A stretch of DNA of 24,859 nucleotides from VGCC01 sp040381195 (GCA_040381195.1 JBEIHR010000017.1:1-24859), one strand, 5' to 3'. Numbered from the stretch's first letter, positions 6,803-14,787 are shown. Made by a program: numbers and translations. The notes: generated from the sequence alone by a model not told the origin.

Positions 6803-7543
6803 ATGAGCGATTCCCCGCGTCCGGGTGCGCTGTATTGGTTCCTCAAGCACATCGTGATCGGCCCGTGGTTGCGTGTGCTCTTCCGCCCGTGGGTCGAGGG
6901 TCTGGAGAACATCCCTGCCAAGGGCCCCGCAATCCTCGCGAGCAACCACCTGTCCTTCTCGGATTCCTTCATCCTGCCCCTCGTCGTCCCGCGCTCGATC
7001 GTGTTCCTCGCGAAGAGCGACTACTTCACTGGCCGGGGCTTCAAGGGGTGGTTCAGTCGCCTCTTCTTCACCAGCGTGGGCCAGGTACCGGTTGACCGAT
7101 CGGGTGGTCGGGCCTCGGAGGCCGCGATCGCCACCGCCACGCGCGTGTTGAGTGAAGACTCGCTGCTCGGCATCTATCCGGAGGGAACGCGGTCACCGAA
7201 CGGGATCATGTACCGCGGCAAGACCGGTGTGGCGCGCATGGCACTCGAAGCGAAGGTGCCGGTGATCCCGGTCGCGATGATCAACACGTACGAGATCCAA
7301 CCCCCGGGACAACTGTTGCCGCGGTTGTACCGCGTGGGCGTGCGTATCGGTACACCGCTGGACTTCAGTCGGTACGAGGGCCTCGAAGACGATCGTTTCG
7401 TGCTCCGGTCCGTCACCGACGAGATCATGTACGCGCTGATGGAACTGTCCGGTCAGGAGTACGTGGACATGTACGCCACGCGGGCAAAGGAACTCATCGC
7501 CGAGGGCAGTCCGGCCGACGCCTCCGCTGCGCGGCCCTCCTAG
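6803..7543 (+). CDS. plsC: 1-acyl-sn-glycerol-3-phosphate acyltransferase (PlsC-like)
   Basis: A 246-residue member of the LPLAT family that transfers an acyl group to lysophosphatidic acid to make phosphatidic acid. It contains block I NHLSFSD (H-x4-D: His49, Asp54), a block II region around GRGFKGWFSR, block III YPEGTRSP (Glu127 to Arg130) and block IV VPVIPVAM. ATG 6803 is preferred over the GTG at 6779 because AAAAGGAG precedes it. The protein lacks a long N-terminal membrane domain, so it is likely peripheral at the inner face of the membrane. M. tuberculosis has an equivalent gene (Rv2182c) in the same conserved block. It ends convergently with glpK in a shared CTAG (7540-7543). Confidence 0.9.
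   Translation: MSDSPRPGALYWFLKHIVIGPWLRVLFRPWVEGLENIPAKGPAILASNHLSFSDSFILPLVVPRSIVFLAKSDYFTGRGFKGWFSRLFFTSVGQVPVDRSGGRASEAAIATATRVLSEDSLLGIYPEGTRSPNGIMYRGKTGVARMALEAKVPVIPVAMINTYEIQPPGQLLPRLYRVGVRIGTPLDFSRYEGLEDDRFVLRSVTDEIMYALMELSGQEYVDMYATRAKELIAEGSPADASAARPS
7540..7543. other. Shared convergent stop CTAG (plsC / glpK)
   Basis: The plsC stop TAG at 7541-7543 and the glpK stop read from 7540-7542 overlap in CTAG. Confidence 0.85.
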
Positions 7544-9030
7544 TCGGCCCAATCGCGACTGCGCTCCACTGCGCGCCGCCACCGAAGGTGGCCCGACGAG
7601 GCGATGTCGCGGTGCGCGGCATCCGGGGTGAACCGCCCCGAGGACTCGCGCATGCGGGCAAGGTCCTCCACCGATGTCCAGATCCCGACACCGAGACCGG
7701 CGAGGTACGCGGCACCGAGGCCGGTGGTCTGCAACTGCGCGGAGCGGTCCACGGGGACGCCGAGGACGTCGGCCTGGATCTGACAGAGCAGATCATTGCT
7801 CGCGGCGCCACCGTCGACACGGAGATCGGGGAGGTGCACCCGGGCCTCGGATCGCATCAAGTCCACGACATCGCGCACTTGGTAGGCGATCGCTTCGAGT
7901 GTGGCGCGGGCGATGTGACCGCGGGTGGTCCCGCGCGTCAGGCCGATGATCACACCGCGAGCCTGGGGATCCCAGTCCGGCGCACCGAGGCCGGTCAGCG
8001 CGGGAACGAACACCACGTTCCCGGAGTCGGGGACCGAGCGCGCAAGACCCTCGATCTCCGCGGCGCTGGTGATGATCCCGAGGCCGTCACGCAACCACTG
8101 CACGGCCGCACCCGTGATGAACACCGCACCCTCGAGGGCGAAGGTGCGTCGACCATCGGGGAATCCCAAGGCGACCGTGGCGAGGAGCCCGTGGGTGGAT
8201 GTGGGGCGATGCTCACCGGTGTTGACGAGCAGGAACGAGCCGGTGCCGAATGTGCACTTCGCATCCCCGGTGCCGAAGCCGGCCTGTCCGACGAGGGCCG
8301 CCTGCTGATCACCTGCTATCCCGCTGATGGGGATCGACAGACCCAGGAACGACGCAGGATCGGTCATCCCGACCGTGCCGGTGGACGGGACGATCTGCGG
8401 CAGTGCGTTCATCGGCACTCCGAAGAGGTCGCACAACTCCGGAGACCACGCCCCGGAATCGAGGTCGTAGAGCAAGGTCCGCGAGGCGTTCGTGTGGTCG
8501 GTGACATGGTGCAGGCCGCGCGTCATGCGGGCGATCAGGTAGGAGTCCACCGTCCCGACCACGATGCGTCCGGACTCCACGTGATGCCAGGTGTTCGGCT
8601 CGGACAGTCGCAGCCAGGTCAGTTTCGTGGCGCTGAAGTACGGGTCCAACCGCAGTCCCGTCCGCTGGGTCACCTGCGGTTCGTGTCCCTCCGCGCGCAG
8701 GTGATCGCAGATCGGAGCGGTACGCCGGTCCTGCCAGACGATGGCTCGGCGGGGCGAGCCGAGGGTCTCGGCGTCCCAAAGGCACACCGTCTCGCGCTGG
8801 TTGGTGATCCCTACCGCGATCGGGGAGGCGGGGGAGGCATCGAGCGCGTCTCGGCACGCCTCCAGGGTCGCGGCCCAGATCTCACCGAGATCGTGTTCCA
8901 CCTGGCCGTCGGCGGGGAAGTACTGCGGGAACTCGCGATACCCCTGGGCGACCACGCGGCCGGAGTCATCGACGATCAGGGCGGTGACCCCGGTGGTCCC
9001 CGCATCGATGGCCAGTAGGCACGCACCCAT
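7540..9030 (-). CDS. glpK: Glycerol kinase
   Basis: A 496-residue FGGY-family kinase converting glycerol and ATP to glycerol 3-phosphate. Signatures: the N-terminal phosphate loop AIDAGTTGVTALIVD, GITNQRETVCLWD and AIVWQDRRT (glycerol-binding Arg/Glu region typical of GlpK), DHTNASRTLLYD, GIAGDQQAAL and a C-terminal VDGGAASNDLL (adenosine/phosphate motif). The frame is open upstream to 9144, but the family start and a TACGAT box 6 bases upstream both point to ATG 9030. No glpF or glpD is next to it. It faces plsC tail to tail, so both genes for glycerol-phosphate lipid precursors end in the same CTAG. It diverges from the phosphofructokinase gene with a 67-base gap. Confidence 0.95.
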   Translation of the reverse strand: MGACLLAIDAGTTGVTALIVDDSGRVVAQGYREFPQYFPADGQVEHDLGEIWAATLEACRDALDASPASPIAVGITNQRETVCLWDAETLGSPRRAIVWQDRRTAPICDHLRAEGHEPQVTQRTGLRLDPYFSATKLTWLRLSEPNTWHHVESGRIVVGTVDSYLIARMTRGLHHVTDHTNASRTLLYDLDSGAWSPELCDLFGVPMNALPQIVPSTGTVGMTDPASFLGLSIPISGIAGDQQAALVGQAGFGTGDAKCTFGTGSFLLVNTGEHRPTSTHGLLATVALGFPDGRRTFALEGAVFITGAAVQWLRDGLGIITSAAEIEGLARSVPDSGNVVFVPALTGLGAPDWDPQARGVIIGLTRGTTRGHIARATLEAIAYQVRDVVDLMRSEARVHLPDLRVDGGAASNDLLCQIQADVLGVPVDRSAQLQTTGLGAAYLAGLGVGIWTSVEDLARMRESSGRFTPDAAHRDIASSGHLRWRRAVERSRDWAD

Positions 9031-9036
9031 CGGCGC

Positions 9037-9042
9037 ATCGTA
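9037..9042 (-). promoter_or_regulatory. Candidate -10 box for leaderless glpK
   Basis: TACGAT on the minus strand, exactly 6 bases before ATG 9030. No Shine-Dalgarno sequence is present. The box lies inside the longer open frame, so it also argues against an upstream start. Confidence 0.5.
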
Positions 9043-9084
9043 GGGACGTGGTCGGTAAGTTGTTCCATGACAGCGATTGCATAC

Positions 9085-9090
9085 GGAGGG
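9085..9090 (+). promoter_or_regulatory. Shine-Dalgarno site of the phosphofructokinase gene
   Basis: GGAGGG, 7 bases before ATG 9098, is one of the strongest ribosome sites in the window. It contrasts with the apparently leaderless neighbours glpK and aroG. Confidence 0.65.
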
Positions 9091-9097
9091 ATGAGGC

Positions 9098-10123
9098 ATG
9101 CGGGTCGGTGTCCTAACCGGTGGCGGGGACTGCCCCGGACTCAATGCGGTGATTCGCGCGGTGGTGCGCCGGGGGGTGACCGAATACGGCTACGAGTTCG
9201 TCGGATTCCGCGACGGCTGGCGCGGTCCCCTCGACGGACTGACCATGGAGCTGGGTATCCCGCAGGTGCGGGGAATCCTCCCGCGCGGCGGCACGATCCT
9301 CGGATCCTCGCGGACCAACCCGGCGAAGATCGAGGGTGGATTCGCACGCATCGAGGAGAACCTCAAGGCCCTCGGCGTCGACGCCCTGGTGGCGATCGGC
9401 GGTGAGGACACCCTCGGTGTCGCGACATCACTGCACGACCACGGCGTCCACGTCGTCGGCGTTCCGAAGACCATCGACAACGATCTCAACGCCACCGACT
9501 ACACCTTCGGTTTCGACACCGCGGTCACGATCGCCACGGAGGCCATCGACCGTCTCCACACCACGGCCGAGTCGCACCACCGCATCCTGATCTGCGAGGT
9601 CATGGGGCGTCATGCTGGCTGGATCGCGCTGCACTCGGGAATGGCCGGTGGGGCGAACGTGATCCTGATCCCGGAAGTCCGCTTCTCCCTCGACGACATA
9701 GTCGGATGGGTGGAGTCGCGGTTCCGTGCGTCCTACGCGCCGATCATCGTCATCGCAGAGGGCGCCATGCCCATCGACGGTGACCTGATCACCAAGGACG
9801 CCACGCTCGATGCATTCGGGCACGTCAAGCTCTCCGGCATCGGCGAGTGGCTCGCGAAGCAACTCGAGGAGCGCACCGGCAAGGAGGCGCGCACCACGGT
9901 GCTCGGCCACATCCAGCGTGGTGGAACCCCCACGGCCTTCGATCGCGTGCTGGCCACCCGCTTCGGCCTCAACGCCATCACGGCGGTGAAGGACGGTGAC
10001 TGGGGGAAGATGGTGGCTCTGCGGGGCACCGACATCGTCCGGGTTCCGCTGCGGGATGCGACCGGTGAGCTCAAGACGGTGCCCATCGCCCGGTACGAGG
10101 AAGCCCGTAGTTTCTTCGGATAG
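9098..10123 (+). CDS. pfkA: 6-phosphofructokinase with pyrophosphate-type active-site residues
   Basis: A 341-residue PfkA-family enzyme phosphorylating fructose 6-phosphate. The N-terminal GGGDCPGLN loop, the catalytic KTIDND motif (125-129) and MGRHAGWIA identify the family. The donor-site residues are GGEDT (101-105) with Asp104, and PK with Lys124. Published work on Amycolatopsis methanolica PPi-PFK (Asp104, Lys124) against ATP-PFKs (Gly104) links this pair to pyrophosphate use. I therefore predict a PPi-dependent, reversible enzyme; ATP use cannot be excluded without assay. ATG 9098 is supported by GGAGGG. It lies 20 bases before the DAHP synthase gene, same strand, although that gene appears to have its own promoter. 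Confidence 0.92.
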   Translation: MRVGVLTGGGDCPGLNAVIRAVVRRGVTEYGYEFVGFRDGWRGPLDGLTMELGIPQVRGILPRGGTILGSSRTNPAKIEGGFARIEENLKALGVDALVAIGGEDTLGVATSLHDHGVHVVGVPKTIDNDLNATDYTFGFDTAVTIATEAIDRLHTTAESHHRILICEVMGRHAGWIALHSGMAGGANVILIPEVRFSLDDIVGWVESRFRASYAPIIVIAEGAMPIDGDLITKDATLDAFGHVKLSGIGEWLAKQLEERTGKEARTTVLGHIQRGGTPTAFDRVLATRFGLNAITAVKDGDWGKMVALRGTDIVRVPLRDATGELKTVPIARYEEARSFFG

Positions 10124-10131
10124 GGCACCTC

Positions 10132-10137
10132 TACCCT
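10132..10137 (+). promoter_or_regulatory. Candidate -10 box for leaderless DAHP synthase mRNA
   Basis: TACCCT exactly 6 bases before ATG 10144, in the 20-base gap after the phosphofructokinase gene. The gap has no Shine-Dalgarno sequence next to the ATG. Confidence 0.5.
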
Positions 10138-10143
10138 TGTCGC

Positions 10144-11463
10144 ATGAACACCTGGCCCGAGTTGCCTGCTGCCCAGCAGCCGCCGTGGCCGGATAGGGCC
10201 GAGCTCGACCGTGCGCTCGCCACGCTGCGCAAGCTCCCGCCCCTGGTCTTCGCCGGGGAGTGCGACCTGCTTACCGAGCGCCTGGCCCAGGCGAGCCGAG
10301 GTGAGGCCTTCGTCCTGACCGGCGGGGACTGCGCGGAAACCTTCGAGGCGAACACCGCCGACTCGATCCGGGCCCGACTCAAGACCGTCCTGCAGATGTC
10401 CGTGGTGCTCACGTACGCCGCATCCATGCCTGTCGTGAAGATGGGGCGCCTTGCCGGCCAGTACTTCAAGCCGCGCAGCAGCGGTGTCGAGGTGCGCGAC
10501 GGAGTCGAGCTCACCAGTTACCTCGGTGATGCTGTCAACTCATTGACCTTCGATGTGGATGCGCGTCGACCGGATCCACAGCGTCTCGTGCAGGCCTACC
10601 ACGCATCCGGCTCCGCACTCAATCTCGTGCGCGCCTTCACCCAGGGTGGCTATGCGGACCTACGACAGGTCCATGCATGGAACCAGGACTTCGTGCGCGA
10701 GTCCGTGGCGGGGGAGCGCTACGACGCCCTCGCTCGGGAGATCGACCGCGCACTGGAATTCATGAAGGCGTGCGGCGCGAACCCAAGTGAGTTCGAGCGC
10801 GTCGAGTTTTACGCAGCGCACGAGGCGCTGTCGATGGACTACGAGCGAGCACTCACGCGCATCGACTCCCGCACGGGGAAGCCCTACGACGTCTCGGGTC
10901 ATTTCCTCTGGATCGGCGAGCGGACGCGGCAACTCGATGGTGCGCACATCCATTTCGCGTCGACGATCCACAACCCGGTCGGTGTGAAGGTCGGACCCAG
11001 TGCGTCACCGGATGAGATCGTGGAGATCGCCGAGCGCCTGAACCCCGAGCGCATCCCCGGGCGGCTCAGCCTGATCACCCGCATGGGTGCTTCCAAGGTG
11101 CGCGATGCGCTTCCTGGCATCGTGCAGAAGGTCGATGCCAGTGGCATCCCGGTGGTGTGGGTGTGCGACCCCATGCACGGAAACACCCGTGAGGCGGCGT
11201 CCGGGCACAAGACCCGCTTCTTCGACGACGTCATCGCCGAGGTCGAGGGGTACTTCGACGTTCATCGGTCTCTCGGCACGTACCCGGGGGGCATTCACAT
11301 CGAACTCACGGGCGACGACGTCACCGAGTGCATCGGTGGAACCGGCGGTGTCGCCGAGGCGGACCTGCACGAGCGCTACGAGACGGCATGCGATCCACGC
11401 CTGAATCGTCAGCAGAGCCTCGAGTTGTCCTTCCTCGTCGCGGACATGCTCATCCGTCGCTAG
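10144..11463 (+). CDS. aroG: 3-deoxy-D-arabino-heptulosonate 7-phosphate synthase, class II
   Basis: This 439-residue enzyme condenses phosphoenolpyruvate with erythrose 4-phosphate, the first step of the shikimate pathway. It is the plant/actinobacterial class II type, recognisable by LTGGDCAETF (metal-binding Cys), MPVVKMGRLAGQYFKPRS, GEYDAL-type helices, WIGERTRQLDGAHI, GVKVGPS, RMGASKVRD and VVWVCDPMHGNT. The N-terminus is the usual WPELPAAQQPPWPD. Class II enzymes are often allosterically controlled by aromatic amino acids or chorismate mutase, which sequence alone does not settle. M. tuberculosis aroG (Rv2178c) likewise lies beside a PknL-type kinase gene. Pairing with phosphofructokinase puts a PEP-linked and a PEP-consuming step in tandem. 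Confidence 0.95.
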   Translation: MNTWPELPAAQQPPWPDRAELDRALATLRKLPPLVFAGECDLLTERLAQASRGEAFVLTGGDCAETFEANTADSIRARLKTVLQMSVVLTYAASMPVVKMGRLAGQYFKPRSSGVEVRDGVELTSYLGDAVNSLTFDVDARRPDPQRLVQAYHASGSALNLVRAFTQGGYADLRQVHAWNQDFVRESVAGERYDALAREIDRALEFMKACGANPSEFERVEFYAAHEALSMDYERALTRIDSRTGKPYDVSGHFLWIGERTRQLDGAHIHFASTIHNPVGVKVGPSASPDEIVEIAERLNPERIPGRLSLITRMGASKVRDALPGIVQKVDASGIPVVWVCDPMHGNTREAASGHKTRFFDDVIAEVEGYFDVHRSLGTYPGGIHIELTGDDVTECIGGTGGVAEADLHERYETACDPRLNRQQSLELSFLVADMLIRR

Positions 11464-11485
11464 ACCTCCCCGAATTACGGGTCCG

Positions 11486-11860
11486 GTGTTGGGTCTGGTC
11501 ATTCCCACGACCGACCGGCAGGATGGCGGTGTGGCCCCCCTCTATGCGGTTCGGACGACCGGGATCGTCTGCCGGGTCGGGTGTGCGAGTCGGGCCCCAC
11601 GGCCGGAGAACATCGTGTGGTTCGACGATCTGCACTCTGCCCTGTCCTCCGGGTTCCGTCCCTGTAAGCGGTGCCGCCCGGAATCCGAGCATCCGCAGAC
11701 GGCCTTCCGCGCCGATGTGGTCGCACGTGCCCAGGGATTCCTCCGACTCGGACTATCCGTGCGTGAGACAGCGGCCTACCTGCACGTCAGCGATCGTCAC
11801 CTGCGTCGGCTCGTCAAGCAGGAGACGGGCGTGAGCCCGCGAGAGTTGGTGGGGTCGTGA
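11486..11860 (+). CDS. Shortened Ada-type DNA-methylation sensor: metal-binding domain plus a single HTH
   Basis: 124 residues. The first part is the Ada zinc domain (YAVRTTGIVCRVGC ... SGFRPCKRCRP) with all four Cys ligands (Cys29, 33, 60, 63). In Ada, the first of these accepts methyl groups from DNA methylphosphotriesters. The second part (about 80-124) carries one AraC-type helix-turn-helix (SVRETAAYLHVSDRHLRRLV). The frame stops at SPRELVGS, where a normal AdaA would continue into a second HTH. The stop overlaps the start of the methyltransferase gene as GTGA, so the two are translationally coupled like adaA-adaB. GTG 11531 is an alternative start that would still keep the four Cys. Likely role: sensing alkylation and activating its own operon. 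Confidence 0.8.
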   Translation: MLGLVIPTTDRQDGGVAPLYAVRTTGIVCRVGCASRAPRPENIVWFDDLHSALSSGFRPCKRCRPESEHPQTAFRADVVARAQGFLRLGLSVRETAAYLHVSDRHLRRLVKQETGVSPRELVGS

Positions 11861-12366
11861 CGTCACGTCGATTCGCGCACGTGCGGCGTTCCTCTGTCAA
11901 GACTCCGTGGGGGCCGTTGGGATTCGTCGCGGATGAGGATGGCGTCGTGATCGCCTCGTGGTTCGGCGCGCCGCGCACGAGTGACACTGCGCACGTCGAC
12001 CTCGACTCTGCTCGATCGGTTCGCCGGGTCGTTGGTGTGAGTGATGTCGTACGTGACTGGATCGATGGGGATGTCGATGCCATCCTGACGGTGCCGGTCG
12101 ACCAACCGGGTGGGGACTTCCAGCAGAAGGTGTGGCGTGCCCTGCGCAAAGTGCGCGGGGGGACGGTGTCGAGTTATTCGTACCTTGCCAAGGCAGCAGG
12201 TAATCCGAAGGCGGTGCGTGCAGCGGGAACCGCGTGCGCGATGAACCATGTGGCGCCGTTCGTGCCCTGCCATCGCATCGTCCATGCCGATGGTTCGATT
12301 GGCGCCTACGGTTTCGGCGCGGACCTCAAGGTTCTGCTCTTGGAGCATGAGGGCGCGCTGCTCTGA
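11857..12366 (+). CDS. ogt: Methylated-DNA--protein-cysteine S-methyltransferase (O6-methylguanine repair)
   Basis: 169 residues. It transfers the methyl group from O6-methylguanine to its own Cys in a single-turnover suicide reaction. The active-site PCHRIV (Cys138) is preceded by the DNA-binding segment (VSSYSYLAKAAGNPKAVRAAG) with the helix-turn-helix and arginine-finger-like Arg. The following GSIGAYGFG is the usual substrate-pocket turn. The N-terminal ribonuclease-like subdomain is present (VKTPWGPLGFVADEDGVVIASWFG). Start GTG 11857 overlaps the Ada sensor stop, so expression is coupled. The convergent kinase gene follows after 26 bases, the only convergent pair in the window that does not share CTAG. 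Confidence 0.93.
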   Translation: MTSRRFAHVRRSSVKTPWGPLGFVADEDGVVIASWFGAPRTSDTAHVDLDSARSVRRVVGVSDVVRDWIDGDVDAILTVPVDQPGGDFQQKVWRALRKVRGGTVSSYSYLAKAAGNPKAVRAAGTACAMNHVAPFVPCHRIVHADGSIGAYGFGADLKVLLLEHEGALL

Positions 12367-12392
12367 TCCTGCGCGCGTGGGTGACTCGGCGC

Positions 12393-14216
12393 TCAGATGA
12401 TTCGGATGGTGACCGTACTTCCCTTGGGGACTTCAGTTCCAGCCGCCGGAATCTGCGAGATCACACGATTCAGCGGGGTGAACTCACCGGCTTCCACAGT
12501 GACCCGCAACCCGAGGTCTTCGAGTGCTGCGACGGCAGCCTTGCGTCGCATGTCGATGAGGTTGGGAACGACAACGGGCGGAGGCCCCTTGCTCACCAGG
12601 AGTTCGACGGTCGAGCCGGAGGGGATGGTCGTTCCCGGTGCGGGGGACTGACCGATGACGCGGCCCTGCTCGATCTTCTCCGAGAAGCGCTCGATGACCG
12701 CGACCACGAGCCCACGCTCCTCGAGGGAGTTGGTTGCCGGAGCGACCCGGCGGTTGGTCAGATCGACGAGTTGGATCGGTTCGGGCCCCTTCGACACCAG
12801 CAGGTCCACGGGGGTGTTCGGTGCCACCACGGCGCCCGCCGCCGGTTCCGTGCCGACCACCTGTCCTGCGGGAATGACCGAGTCGAAGACCTCGGTGCGG
12901 CCTCCCGTGGCGACGGGGATGGCGAGTAGCTGGTCGACGGCGGCATCCGGTGCCAGGCCTGCCAGGTCGGGGATCGGGTAACGCTCGGGTCCCTGGGAGA
13001 CGATCACGGTCAGTGTGCCGGCCTCACGGATCCCATCGCCGGGAGCCGGGTCGGTGGTGATGATCACCCCCGACGGAACCGATTCGCTGAATTCCTGCGC
13101 CCCCTCGGCGAGTAGGTACCCGGTGTCGGCGAGTGCGGTTTGGGCCTGGGCGACAGTGAGTCCGGTGACGTCGGGTGCCGGGGCGGATTGTCCCTGCAGG
13201 AGCCACCAGGCGCCGGCGCCAGCGGCCACCAGGGCGATTGCGAGGAGGGTCAGGACCCACGGTGCGCGTCGGCGACGGGGCTCGGGACGGTCCCAGTGCT
13301 GCGTGGCCATGGGGGCACCGACGATCACGGTGTCCAGGGTCAGATCGCTGTTCCACGCCTCGGGTGGGGGAAGTGTCGGACGCACGCGGCGTACGTCGGC
13401 AAGGAAATCATCGGCGGATGCGTAGCGCCGATTCGGATCGCGCCGTGTCGCCGTCACCACGATCGCGTCGATGTCCCTACCGGTGGTGGGTACCACGGCC
13501 GATGGTGCGGGAACGTCGGAGTTCACATGCTGATAGGCGATGGCCAAGGGGCTCTCGCCCGCGTGGGGGAGGCGGCCCGTGAGCATCTCGAATAGGCAGA
13601 TGCCCGTGGCGTAGATATCGGAACGCGCATCGGCCGAACCCGTCTCGACCTGTTCCGGAGACAGATATGCGACCGTTCCGATGATCATGCCCGTGGTTGC
13701 CGACGTCGACGTGGTGGCCATGGCGCGCGCCAGACCGAAATCCGCGACGGTCACTCGACCGTCATCGGAGATGAGGATGTTCTCCGGCTTGATGTCGCGA
13801 TGCACGAACCCTGCCCGGTGTGCATCCGAGAGCGCCCCGAGTACCGGTTCGATGATGGCGAGGGATTGCTCCGGACTGAGTCGCCCCTGCGCGCGCAGGA
13901 TGTCCCGGAGGGTGCGGCCCGGGATGAACTCCATCGCGAGGTACACCAGTCCATCGGCGGCACCCTGGTCGTACACCGACACCACGTGCGGGTGGTTCAG
14001 GCGCGCGGCCGACTTCGCCTCACGCTCGAACCGGGCGACGAACTCGGGATCGGCGGCCAGGTGGGGATGCATGACCTTGAGGGCCACGACACGGTCGAGG
14101 CGCAGGTCGACGGCTTCGTAGACCGTCGCCATTCCGCCGCGCGCCACCAGGCGACGAACGCGGTAGCGGCCGTCGACGACCTCACCGAGGAGATCGGCCG
14201 GGGAAGTGGTCTCCAC
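12393..14216 (-). CDS. Transmembrane Ser/Thr protein kinase with four PASTA domains (PknB/PknL family)
   Basis: 607 residues from GTG 14216. The cytosolic kinase domain (about 18-280) has the glycine loop VARGGMATVY, Lys47 in VALKVM, HRDIKPEN (Asp141), DFG (159-161), a Ser/Thr-rich activation loop and YLSPEQ. A basic linker (RRRR) and one membrane helix (about 318-340) precede four extracellular PASTA repeats (about 345-607), each ending in a V-x-V or LLVSKGP-type strand. PASTA repeats bind muropeptides or lipid II, so the kinase probably monitors cell-wall growth. Synteny with aroG suggests it corresponds to mycobacterial/corynebacterial PknL. The frame is open to 14360, but that would overlap the upstream gene; TACACT 7 bases before GTG 14216 supports the shorter start. 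Confidence 0.93.
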   Translation of the reverse strand: METTSPADLLGEVVDGRYRVRRLVARGGMATVYEAVDLRLDRVVALKVMHPHLAADPEFVARFEREAKSAARLNHPHVVSVYDQGAADGLVYLAMEFIPGRTLRDILRAQGRLSPEQSLAIIEPVLGALSDAHRAGFVHRDIKPENILISDDGRVTVADFGLARAMATTSTSATTGMIIGTVAYLSPEQVETGSADARSDIYATGICLFEMLTGRLPHAGESPLAIAYQHVNSDVPAPSAVVPTTGRDIDAIVVTATRRDPNRRYASADDFLADVRRVRPTLPPPEAWNSDLTLDTVIVGAPMATQHWDRPEPRRRRAPWVLTLLAIALVAAGAGAWWLLQGQSAPAPDVTGLTVAQAQTALADTGYLLAEGAQEFSESVPSGVIITTDPAPGDGIREAGTLTVIVSQGPERYPIPDLAGLAPDAAVDQLLAIPVATGGRTEVFDSVIPAGQVVGTEPAAGAVVAPNTPVDLLVSKGPEPIQLVDLTNRRVAPATNSLEERGLVVAVIERFSEKIEQGRVIGQSPAPGTTIPSGSTVELLVSKGPPPVVVPNLIDMRRKAAVAALEDLGLRVTVEAGEFTPLNRVISQIPAAGTEVPKGSTVTIRII

Positions 14217-14223
14217 CCGTGCG

Positions 14224-14229
14224 AGTGTA
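14224..14229 (-). promoter_or_regulatory. Candidate -10 box for leaderless PASTA-kinase mRNA
   Basis: TACACT on the minus strand, 7 bases before GTG 14216, in the short gap after the upstream kinase gene. No Shine-Dalgarno sequence is visible. Confidence 0.4.
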
Positions 14230-14247
14230 GGTACGGGTGAGCACCGA

Positions 14248-14787
14248 TTAGGGGTGCCACGCCTCGGGAAGATGGGCACGCACGGAGGACCAACGCGCAT
14301 CGACGCTGCCACCCACTTCGAGCACCGTGATGCCTGCAGCGCGGAGCCGGGGAACGACATGCTCGGCCAGCACGGCGTGTGCGGCCGCGCGGAACTCGGG
14401 GCCGTCGCGTTGGGCGCCGTCAGGTTCCCAGGGGATGTCGGTGTCGCACCACACGAGCAGGTCGAAGCGGGCCGAGTCCTCGATCGCCCGGTCGAGGAGG
14501 GTCACGTCATCGAAGTAGACGGCGCTGTAGACCGCTGTCATCGCCGGGACCGGGTCCGCCACGTGGATGGGGGTCGGACACGGGTGCAGGTCCCACGACC
14601 TCTGCACCTCGAAGATCGACATCTGCTCATCGGGTCCCGGGGGGCGACCTTCGCGTTCGACGAAGGTGCGCAGGTATTCGCCGATGACGTGAGCGCCTGT
14701 CTCGGCACTGACCCGCTCGGCTAATGCGCTCTTTCCCGTGCACTCGCCGCCAAGGAGACCCAGACGCAGATGCGGGTGAGCGGCCAT
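14248..14787 (-). CDS. Stand-alone NadR-type P-loop kinase (putative nicotinamide riboside kinase)
   Basis: A 179-residue P-loop protein. It has Walker A GGECTGKS (13-20), ADPVPAMTAVYSAVYF (the D-P-x-x-T-A-x-Y-S segment of NadR kinases), and DTDIPWEPDGAQRDGPEFR (116-133), matching the D-x-D-x-P-W..D..R motif of the NadR ribosylnicotinamide kinase domain. In NadR this domain phosphorylates nicotinamide riboside to NMN; the NMN adenylyltransferase and HTH parts are missing here, so this is the isolated kinase. The substrate is inferred from these motifs only; related Ttd14/AAA_28 proteins of unknown function are an alternative. It is on the same strand as the PASTA kinase, 31 bases apart, and divergent from crtYc with a 20-base gap. 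Confidence 0.75.
   Translation of the reverse strand: MAAHPHLRLGLLGGECTGKSALAERVSAETGAHVIGEYLRTFVEREGRPPGPDEQMSIFEVQRSWDLHPCPTPIHVADPVPAMTAVYSAVYFDDVTLLDRAIEDSARFDLLVWCDTDIPWEPDGAQRDGPEFRAAAHAVLAEHVVPRLRAAGITVLEVGGSVDARWSSVRAHLPEAWHP

Noticed and set aside
9031..9144. N-terminal extension of glycerol kinase to 9144
   Set aside because: It would run through the pfkA start region and precede the normal GlpK N-terminus; a TACGAT box sits 6 bases before ATG 9030.
12367..12392. Terminator between ogt and the PASTA kinase
   Set aside because: The 26-base gap is GC-rich but has no convincing hairpin followed by a T run on either strand.
14217..14360. N-terminal extension of the PASTA kinase to 14360
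   Set aside because: The extension overlaps the 3' end of the upstream kinase gene, has no kinase-family resemblance, and TACACT lies just before GTG 14216.
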